NCBI GenBank assembly: GCA_012798155.1
Contig: JAAZNR010000168.1
Coordinates: 1-5,305, forward strand
Direction: 5' to 3'
Length of the DNA: 5,305 nucleotides
DNA from: Thermogutta sp.
GTDB taxonomy: Bacteria; Planctomycetota; Planctomycetia; Pirellulales; Thermoguttaceae
A program made the position numbers and the translations under genes. Positions 1 through 4,939 of the stretch are shown in pieces. How positions within the stretch are numbered: the first letter of the stretch is position 1; each line of letters starts with the position of its first letter. Below the pieces are notes generated by a model that did not search any database, was not told the DNA's origin, and saw only the letters and a program-made list of their open reading frames with translations.

Positions 1-1
1 C

Positions 2-1159
2 ACCGTACTGGAAGGGCTGACACAAGCCATGCGATTGGTCGGTGCCTCCCGCGGCATCGTCGGAATCAAGGGCAAATATCGCGACGTCATCGAGTTGCTC
101 CAGCCCCGCCTGGCGCAAGGCGTGGAAATCGTCCCCCTCCCGGACGCCTATCCCTCGGGCGACGAGTTCATTCTCGTTTATGAGGCCACCGGCCGCGTCG
201 TCCCGCCGGGCGGCATTCCGCTGCACGTGGGGGCCGTGGTAATCAACGTGGAAACGGCCAAAAACATCGCCGAAGCGGCCGCGCACCCCGTTACCGAAAA
301 ATTCCTCACCATTGCCGGGGCCGTGGCGGAGCCGGTCACGCTGCGGGTCCCCATCGGCGTCACCTTGGAGGATTGCGTGGCGGCTGCGGGCGGCGCGACC
401 GTGCCCAATCCCGAGTTCATGGTCGGCGGGGTCATGATGGGGTATTTGGAGGACAATCACCGCGCCCTGGTGGACAAGACGACGGGCGGCGTGATCGTGC
501 TGCCGGAAGACCACGTCGTGGTCCGCCGCCGGCGCCAAGATTGGTCCCAGATCGCGCGGATCGGCCGCTCGGCTTGCGATCAGTGCAGCTTTTGCACCGA
601 GCTTTGCCCCCGCTGGCTGCTCGGGCACCCCATCGAACCGCATCGCGCCATGCGGAGTCTCGGTTTCAACCTCGTGGGCGAGGCCGACTTCATCGGCACC
701 TCGTTTTGTTGCGAGTGCAATTTGTGCAGCCTCTACTCGTGTCCCGAGGGTCTGGACCCCAGGAACGTGTGCGTGCAAAACAAACGGCGCTTGGCGGCGG
801 AAAAACGCCGCTGGGAGAATCCCCCGTTCGTGCCGGAACGGGCTGAACGCCACTTGAAGAACCGCCGAGCGCCCACCCCGCGCCTGATGCGGAAACTCGG
901 ACTTACCGTCTTTACCAACAAGGGGCCTTTGGTGGAACGCCCGCTCGCCGCGAACCGGGTCGGGATCAAACTCAAACAGCACGTCGGCGCCCCGTGTCGC
1001 CCCGTCGTCAACGTCGGCGACATGGTGCAGCGGGGTCAAGTCGTGGGCGTTCCCCCCGAAGTGAACGGGAAACCCGCCCTGGGCGCCCCGGTCCACGCCT
1101 CTTTGGACGGCCGCGTCGCCGCCATCGACGAATCCGTCGTTTGGATCTCGGCCGAATGA
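2..1159 (+). CDS. pduS: PduS/RnfC-like iron-sulfur flavoprotein of a bacterial microcompartment, 5' end cut off
   Basis: The frame is open to the left edge (TVLEGLTQA precedes the first Met at 29), so this is a partial gene and that Met is probably internal. Salmonella PduS is about 450 residues; 385 are visible, so roughly 60-70 N-terminal residues, including the Gly-rich nucleotide-binding start, are missing. Counting from Met29 as residue 1, a Complex I 51-kDa/RnfC-type core with YPSGDE and GGIPLHVGAVVINVET (41-76) is followed by an SLBB-like segment (about 91-140). Two [4Fe-4S] motifs come next: C183-x2-C186-x2-C189-x3-C193-P and C227-x2-C230-x2-C233-x4-C238-P. The C-terminal part (about 313-374) is a barrel-sandwich domain with KLKQHVGAP and LGAPVHASLDG. 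Family knowledge: PduS is an NADH-dependent FMN/Fe-S protein that reduces cobalamin for diol dehydratase and binds shell protein PduT. Homologues in glycyl-radical BMCs are thought to serve other redox roles, and the signature enzyme is not visible here. The following gene is PduT-like, as in pdu operons. Family assignment is firm; the electron acceptor is not determined. Confidence 0.93.
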   Translation, partial: TVLEGLTQAMRLVGASRGIVGIKGKYRDVIELLQPRLAQGVEIVPLPDAYPSGDEFILVYEATGRVVPPGGIPLHVGAVVINVETAKNIAEAAAHPVTEKFLTIAGAVAEPVTLRVPIGVTLEDCVAAAGGATVPNPEFMVGGVMMGYLEDNHRALVDKTTGGVIVLPEDHVVVRRRRQDWSQIARIGRSACDQCSFCTELCPRWLLGHPIEPHRAMRSLGFNLVGEADFIGTSFCCECNLCSLYSCPEGLDPRNVCVQNKRRLAAEKRRWENPPFVPERAERHLKNRRAPTPRLMRKLGLTVFTNKGPLVERPLAANRVGIKLKQHVGAPCRPVVNVGDMVQRGQVVGVPPEVNGKPALGAPVHASLDGRVAAIDESVVWISAE

Positions 1160-1199
1160 GGAGACGCCTCTCGGTATATTCCCCTCCGTAGCAGAAGAA

Positions 1200-1214
1200 A
1201 AGGAAGGTCCTTCC
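1200..1214 (+). promoter_or_regulatory. Ribosome binding site of the PduT-like gene, inside a perfect inverted repeat
   Basis: The purine-rich stretch AAGGAAGG (1200-1207) lies 8 nt before the ATG at 1216 and supports that start. GGAAGG (1202-1207) and CCTTCC (1209-1214) are exact reverse complements around a single T. In RNA this could fold as a 5-bp stem with a 3-nt loop and hide the Shine-Dalgarno sequence. The SD role is likely; any regulatory role of the dyad is inference. Confidence 0.7.
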
Positions 1215-1215
1215 G

Positions 1216-1776
1216 ATGTCCACTCCTCGGGCAATTGGCGCGATCGAGCTTTCCAGCGTGGGAATCGGTTACCTGGTCGAGGACGCGATGCTCAAGGCCG
1301 CCTCGGTGGACCTCTTGATCGCGCGAACGATTTGCTCCGGCAAGTATCTCATCGTGGTCGGCGGCGGCGTCAGCCAGGTGCAATCCTCCATCCAGGCGGG
1401 ATTGGACAAAGCTACCGATTCCGTGATCGACCACCTGTTGATCCCCAACGTGCATGAATCGGTCTTCCCCGCCCTGGGGCAATCCGTGGTCTTGGGCAAG
1501 GACCATGCGGGGGCATTGGGAGTGGTGGAGACCTTCAGCGGGACCAGCGCCCTGGCGGCCGCCGATGCCGCGGCCAAGGCCGCGCGGGTCACGCTTTTCC
1601 GCATTCACATCGCCATGGCCCTGGGCGGCAAGGGGCTGATCCTGATGACCGGCGGGGTGGCCGACGTGCGGGCCGGCGTGCAGGCTGCGGCGGACGAGGC
1701 CCGCTCTCGCGGATTGCTCGTCTCCGAGGGGGTCATCCCCCGCCCGGCGACCGAACTCTTCGCCGATTACTTGTAA
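1216..1776 (+). CDS. pduT: Tandem-BMC-domain trimeric shell protein, PduT type, with a pore cysteine
   Basis: This 186-residue protein has two BMC domains in tandem, at about residues 5-85 (AIGAIELSSVG onward) and 99-180 (GALGVVETFSG onward), the architecture and length of BMC-T shell proteins (PduT is about 184 residues). The C-terminal end GLLVSEGVIPRP closely resembles PduT. By analogy it forms pseudohexameric trimers that tile the shell facet of a cytosolic microcompartment. The only cysteine is C40 in TICSGKY, aligned with Cys38 of Salmonella PduT. There, three cysteines at the trimer axis bind one [4Fe-4S] cluster, proposed to pass electrons across the shell or exchange clusters with PduS. 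The second domain carries GGKG (137-140) at its equivalent pore loop, without cysteine. The start is supported by an AAGGAAGG ribosome binding site. The gene lies 56 bp after the PduS-like gene, probably in the same operon, and is the last plus-strand gene seen. Cluster binding is inferred from the aligned residue. Confidence 0.95.
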   Translation: MSTPRAIGAIELSSVGIGYLVEDAMLKAASVDLLIARTICSGKYLIVVGGGVSQVQSSIQAGLDKATDSVIDHLLIPNVHESVFPALGQSVVLGKDHAGALGVVETFSGTSALAAADAAAKAARVTLFRIHIAMALGGKGLILMTGGVADVRAGVQAAADEARSRGLLVSEGVIPRPATELFADYL

Positions 1777-1803
1777 CCGGCCGCCGTCCTTTCATCCTGC
1801 CCT

Positions 1804-1877
1804 CCGGCTTGGGCGAAGCGCGACGTTTCCCTCGGCGAAGCCGGTGCTCGCGAAAGCCTCCCGCACCAAGCGAGCAC
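1804..1877. terminator. Two overlapping inverted repeats between convergent genes; possible terminator
   Basis: The 144-bp spacer 1777-1920 separates the ends of two convergent genes. It holds CCGGCTT (1804-1810) with AAGCCGG (1838-1844), a 7-bp dyad with a 27-nt loop. It also holds GTGCTCGC (1844-1851) with GCGAGCAC (1870-1877), an 8-bp dyad with an 18-nt loop. The two dyads share base 1844, so they could form side by side or compete. Neither is followed by a T-run on either strand, so this is not a standard intrinsic terminator, and the termination role rests mainly on location. GGCGAAGC also occurs twice here (1812 and 1834). No gene is apparent in the spacer. Confidence 0.35.
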
Positions 1878-1920
1878 GTCATGGGGGCCGCTCTCGGCGC
1901 GGTACGGCCGCATTTGCGAT

Positions 1921-4386
1921 TCACTGCGGCAGCGGAACCAGCCGTGTCAGGTCCGTCTGATCGGCAAGTTTCCAAGTTCGTCCGCCGTCGGGCGACGTGA
2001 GCAATGCCCGGCCCGTCTCGGCTCGATCGTTGCGGTAGAACCAGTACGTCGACCAGCAGTCGTACGAGAGGAAGAGCCGGCCGAGGCGATCGATCGTCAA
2101 ACGATGGTAAAAGACGCTGTACTCCGAGAACGGCGGAATGACGAGGACCTGCGGCGATTGCCATGCGCCCTCCGCCGGCTTTAGCTGGTGGGACAGCGTC
2201 GCGAAGATGCTCAGCGGATGGGGAGGCTCTTGCGACTTCCAAAGGCGAAAGACGGCGTGCAGGGCATCGTCTCGCCCGCAAACCAGGCCGATATAGGTCT
2301 GCCGCAGTCCCTCGCCCAGGATTTTCGGCTCGGTCCAGCCTCCGCCCGCGTCATTGGGTACCAGGGACCGCGCGTAGGGAAACGGCGCCCCATGCGTCCC
2401 GCCCAGCGTGTGCAGATAGCCCCGGCTATCCAGGGTGACACTGGGCGTGTTATGCACGTCGTTGGCGGGCGGACCGTAGCCCACGAATGCCTTGGGCCCG
2501 AGTTCAGCCTTTGCACGGTCGTAGGTCGCCACGTACGTCGGCGCCCCCGGGACTCTCTCCGCCGGATCGGTCGCCTCGGACCAAATCACGTGGACGCGAC
2601 CCTCATGGGAAACGACGCAAGACGGGCTGCCGGAGTGGGCCGAATGGCCGAGCACGCTCTGGGAAACCACGATCGGCTGGGCGAAGACGATTTCGTCCCC
2701 CCGAAGCTCCGGCAAGATCAGCTCCAACCGATAAAGGCGCCGCCAGAAGACTTGGGGGTCGGCCTCCAGGAACGTGTAGCGGAGGAGCGGCGGCGGTCCG
2801 TCCGAAACGTTGTGCCCTGTGAAGACTTCCAGATCGAAAGCGCGACCGTCCCCTTGGCGAGACGGGATCTCGTACGCGGAGAACGTCCTCGCCCCATCGC
2901 CTGAAACCAGCAAGCACGAGCGGCCATCGATCTGCGCCACAAGGTATATCCGATTGCGGCGGTCGAAGGCGATTTTCGGCGTCAAGGCGCCGGCGGATTG
3001 CACGGCCTTTCCCGAATCGGCCCAACGGCTGACGGCGGCAAGTTCGCGGCGATCCCATTGCCGGCCGTCCCACACGAAGAGGGCCCTGCCCTCGCTCACG
3101 TAGGGCCGGTTCTCCATGTCGAAATACACCTGGTTGTCCGTCGGATAATCGGGCAGGTAGCCCAACTGTTCGTTTTCGTGCTCGTAGGGACGAAGCATCA
3201 ACGGCAAACTCAAGGGAGATTCGGCGGGCGACCGGCCGGCAATAACCGTGAGGGCGGAGTAGGTCGTGATGCCCGATGCATCGTCGGGGCGGACTCGGAT
3301 GAAACACTCTCGGCTCTCGCCCTCCGCACCGACCCGATAGCGGACCGTGACGCTCTTGGTTTCGTCCGGTTTCAGATCGAGCGATTCCGGGCCGTCGATC
3401 CGCACGGGCCACGAATCCCGCGGAAACTCCGGCGAAAGCCAAAACTTCCTCGCCGCCGGAGCCTGGTTTCGGAGTTGGAAGACGACCGCTCCTTCCGCTT
3501 GCGGTTCCCCGAAAACCACGCGGCGATAAGGCGTGAGGAGCCGGCGGTTGGGCAACCAATCGAACCAAGCCCGCGGCTGCGGCGTCCAGGCCGTCACGTC
3601 GCGGTGACGGTCGCCTGGATCCCATTGGGTGACGCCGTCGATGTGCAACACCCCTTGCTGCTTGGGAAAATGAATCCGCCAAGGGACCGCATCCCGCGAG
3701 AGGCTCGCCGGAAAGCGGTGCGCGGCCTTGCCCGCCGTTACGGGAATCTCGGCAAGGAGTTTGTCGCGGGCATCGAAGACCTGCAATGCCGTTACGTCAT
3801 CCGGCAGCCCCGCGGCCTCTACGCCGAACTCGCCGGGACGGGGAAGGAAAACGACGTCGCCGGGCTTGTCGGGCTGAAGCAAGACGATCGGCTCGCGATG
3901 GGCTTCGTCGCGATGGCCCCGCGCCGTTTCAATAACATACTGGGGACAATTGGTGCGGAATCCCCAGGCGATCTCTTCCCCGTAGCGATCCTGCGAAATC
4001 GTGATATTCAGGCCGTACACGCCGGGGCGGTCGACCTCCGCTTCCAACCGCACTGCCTGAAAAGGTCCCGGTCCCTTGCCGCCGGGCAAGCCGTCGTCGG
4101 GAATGCGGGCTTCCGCGAGCACGCGCCGATCGGGGCCGACGAGAATGGCGCGTAGCTCCGTCACGCGGTTATAGCGGTGAAGGTCGCGTTTGTAGACCTC
4201 CACCCAAAGCGGTCCCTCGCCGGCGAAGAAGTAGGCTCCCCCGGCTCCGCCGACGGCCCAGGGCACCTCCGCCTCGGACAACACCGCCGGCGCCGGCACC
4301 TCCGTCATGGCGGCCGGCAGCCCGCCGCATTGAAACAGAAAGCTCGCGCTCAAGCAAAGGTCCAGCAGGCGGAAACCCAACCGCAT
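1921..4386 (-). CDS. Large exported protein with BNR/Asp-box beta-propeller (BNR_4-like), possible polysaccharide-active protein
   Basis: The chosen ATG (4386) gives 821 residues. It follows GGGAGA with 6-nt spacing and begins a signal peptide: MRLGFR, then a hydrophobic stretch to about residue 19, with possible cleavage near LPAA (23-26). The frame extends upstream to a GTG at 4470, but that overlaps the candidate promoter and would bury the signal peptide. Residues about 30-420 are beta-rich and Ig-like in character, with no domain I can name (for example VFQLRNQAPAARKFWLSPEF). Residues about 440-821 look like a propeller: Asp-boxes SGDGARTF (495-502) and SPDGGRTW (798-805), DVHNTPSVTLDSRGYLH (643-659), GGTHGAPFPYARSL (662-675), then QTYIGLVCGRDDALHAVFRLW (696-716) and FLSYDCWSTYWFYRND near the end. 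This pattern resembles the BNR_4 family, which contains PL24/PL25-type ulvan lyases and many uncharacterised planctomycete or verrucomicrobial proteins. It probably acts in the periplasm or outside the cell. Enzymatic activity is not established; a carbohydrate-binding or structural role is equally possible. Confidence 0.85.
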   Translation of the reverse strand: MRLGFRLLDLCLSASFLFQCGGLPAAMTEVPAPAVLSEAEVPWAVGGAGGAYFFAGEGPLWVEVYKRDLHRYNRVTELRAILVGPDRRVLAEARIPDDGLPGGKGPGPFQAVRLEAEVDRPGVYGLNITISQDRYGEEIAWGFRTNCPQYVIETARGHRDEAHREPIVLLQPDKPGDVVFLPRPGEFGVEAAGLPDDVTALQVFDARDKLLAEIPVTAGKAAHRFPASLSRDAVPWRIHFPKQQGVLHIDGVTQWDPGDRHRDVTAWTPQPRAWFDWLPNRRLLTPYRRVVFGEPQAEGAVVFQLRNQAPAARKFWLSPEFPRDSWPVRIDGPESLDLKPDETKSVTVRYRVGAEGESRECFIRVRPDDASGITTYSALTVIAGRSPAESPLSLPLMLRPYEHENEQLGYLPDYPTDNQVYFDMENRPYVSEGRALFVWDGRQWDRRELAAVSRWADSGKAVQSAGALTPKIAFDRRNRIYLVAQIDGRSCLLVSGDGARTFSAYEIPSRQGDGRAFDLEVFTGHNVSDGPPPLLRYTFLEADPQVFWRRLYRLELILPELRGDEIVFAQPIVVSQSVLGHSAHSGSPSCVVSHEGRVHVIWSEATDPAERVPGAPTYVATYDRAKAELGPKAFVGYGPPANDVHNTPSVTLDSRGYLHTLGGTHGAPFPYARSLVPNDAGGGWTEPKILGEGLRQTYIGLVCGRDDALHAVFRLWKSQEPPHPLSIFATLSHQLKPAEGAWQSPQVLVIPPFSEYSVFYHRLTIDRLGRLFLSYDCWSTYWFYRNDRAETGRALLTSPDGGRTWKLADQTDLTRLVPLPQ

Positions 4387-4392
4387 GGCAAT

Positions 4393-4398
4393 TCTCCC
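4393..4398 (-). promoter_or_regulatory. Ribosome binding site fixing the start of the propeller gene
   Basis: Read on the minus strand this is GGGAGA, 6 nt before the ATG at 4386. It decides for that start over the GTG at 4470, because a signal peptide follows directly. Just upstream lie a CACGTG palindrome (4398-4403) and a perfect 6-bp tandem duplication CTCGAACTCGAA (4405-4416 on the plus strand), of unknown meaning. Confidence 0.75.
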
Positions 4399-4460
4399 AC
4401 GTGTCTCGAACTCGAACCGGAGGAATGGCTGACGGACGGGCGATCCCTGCCGTTCGGAGT

Positions 4461-4469
4461 ATTCTAGCA
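4461..4469 (-). promoter_or_regulatory. Candidate extended -10 promoter for the propeller gene
   Basis: On the minus strand the sequence reads TGCTAGAAT: a TGn extension and a TATAAT-like hexamer TAGAAT (4466-4461), conspicuous in very GC-rich DNA. No good -35 box lies at 16-18 bp; a TTGAAG (4498-4493) is too far away, at 26 bp. Extended -10 promoters often lack a strong -35. Transcription would start near 4454, leaving a leader of about 70 nt before the ATG at 4386. No operator is recognised. Confidence 0.45.
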
Positions 4470-4527
4470 CGGTCCGGTTCGCGGCGGTTGCCCTTCAAAA
4501 GACCGGCCGTCGCCGTTGAGCGGCACG

Positions 4528-4629
4528 GTGGTTTCCATCCCAAGGCCAGACGATTGAGCCACGATCTCCTGCGACTGGCCGAGCCGGGACCCGACCAGTG
4601 GTTTCCAACGGAAGGCCGGGCGATTGAGC
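4528..4629 (+). repeat. Pair of 32-nt imperfect direct repeats with 38-nt spacer, CRISPR-sized
   Basis: Copy 1 (4528-4559) and copy 2 (4598-4629) match at 27 of 32 positions. Both begin GTGGTTTCCA, share AAGGCC in the middle and end CGATTGAGC; the differences fall at unit positions 11, 13, 14, 21 and 23. The period is 70 nt and the intervening 38 nt are unique. The dimensions and the ATTGAGC-type 3' end recall CRISPR repeats. However, there are only two copies, the mismatches are many for a live array, and no cas gene is in the window. A relic array or an intergenic repeat family are both possible. The repeat itself is directly visible. Confidence 0.75.
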
Positions 4630-4641
4630 ACCCGGCGCGCG

Positions 4642-4670
4642 ATCGACCCCTATCAAATCGACCCCCTATC
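4642..4670. repeat. Short tandem duplication, ATCGACCCCTATC-type
   Basis: ATCGACCCCTATC (4642-4654) is repeated as ATCGACCCCCTATC (4657-4670) with one extra C and two bases between, a period of 15. It sits directly after the 32-nt repeat pair. It could be a slippage product or a paired binding site; nothing in the sequence decides between them. Confidence 0.6.
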
Positions 4671-4715
4671 GAGGATTGTTCACATGCTTCACAGCGTGGG
4701 AAATCCTGAACGGGG

Positions 4716-4807
4716 TCGCCCGGAAAACCCCGCTCGCGACTGCCCAGGAAACCGCGATGACGATCGCCGGGAACGGCGCTGGTGATCGCCCGGAAACCGC
4801 GTGGCGA
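4716..4807. repeat. Degenerate tandem repeat, about four units of 22-24 bp
   Basis: Four consecutive units can be laid out at 4716-4739, 4740-4763, 4764-4785 and 4786-4807. Their shared core is TCGCCCGGAAACCGCG followed by a variable end rich in GCGA. Units 1, 2 and 4 are closest; unit 3 is the most diverged. Read on the minus strand the core becomes GCGGTTTCCGGGCGA, which resembles the two ends of the 32-nt repeats at 4528-4629 (GTGGTTTCC and GGGCGATT). The two groups may therefore be one repeat family in opposite orientations. The unit boundaries are my hand alignment. Confidence 0.55.
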
Positions 4808-4914
4808 TCGCAGATTTCCGGCAGAACTTCGCCGCGAGTGCGCGTTCTTCCTCTTTCCTCGGCCAGGATCTGGTCCACCGCCGGACCCCAGAGGTAACGC
4901 TACCGGAGGTCTGA

Positions 4915-4932
4915 GGCGGCCGCGTCGCCGCC
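4915..4932 (-). terminator. GC-rich hairpin just past the stop of the right-hand gene
   Basis: GGCGGC (4915-4920) and GCCGCC (4927-4932) form a perfect 6-bp dyad with a 6-nt loop, 7 bp beyond the stop codon of the minus-strand gene ending at 4940. The position suits a terminator, but no T-run follows on the minus strand, and such dyads arise easily in GC-rich DNA. Confidence 0.3.
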
Positions 4933-4939
4933 GCGGGAG

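Larger units (their letters stand above)
4471..4939. other. Long non-coding, repeat-rich intergenic region
   Basis: About 470 bp separate the promoter of the propeller gene from the end of the minus-strand gene to the right. Short frames exist on both strands, but none has a convincing ribosome binding site, recognisable domain or protein-like composition, so I see no gene. Instead the stretch is dense in short repeats: a 32-nt direct pair (4528-4559, 4598-4629), a 13/14-nt pair (4642-4670), a tandem series (4716-4807), a GGTAacgcTACC dyad (4893-4904) and a GC-rich dyad (4915-4932). No tRNA or known riboswitch is recognised. Confidence 0.7.

Noticed and set aside
1175..1180. TATATT as a -10 box for the shell gene
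   Set aside because: No -35-like hexamer lies at suitable distance, and the short gap after the PduS-like gene fits one operon.
2603..3682. A 359-codon minus-strand frame inside the propeller gene
   Set aside because: It is a shifted frame of the same strand, Arg/Pro/Ser-rich and without motifs, whereas the overlapping frame has Asp-boxes and BNR_4-like motifs.
2998..4155. A 385-codon open frame on the plus strand opposite the propeller gene
   Set aside because: It lies wholly within the minus-strand propeller gene, is rich in Arg, Pro and Gly with no domain pattern, and has no ribosome binding site. It is an antisense by-product of high GC.
4327..4332. Lipoprotein lipobox at FQC (residues 18-20) of the propeller protein
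   Set aside because: Gln before the cysteine and Phe at -2 do not fit the usual small-residue pattern, so signal peptidase I cleavage near LPAA is more likely.
4387..4470. An upstream GTG start giving the propeller protein 28 more residues
   Set aside because: The extension is not conserved-looking, would place residues before the signal peptide and overlaps the candidate -10 box. The ATG at 4386 has a good ribosome binding site.
4528..4629. A functional CRISPR array
   Set aside because: There are only two repeats with five mismatches, no third copy at the 70-nt period on either side, and no cas gene or AT-rich leader. It is kept only as a repeat of uncertain origin.
4666..4897. Short frames on both strands over the tandem repeats (about 70 codons each)
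   Set aside because: Their composition follows the repeats, they have no ribosome binding sites or recognisable domains, and they overlap each other on opposite strands.
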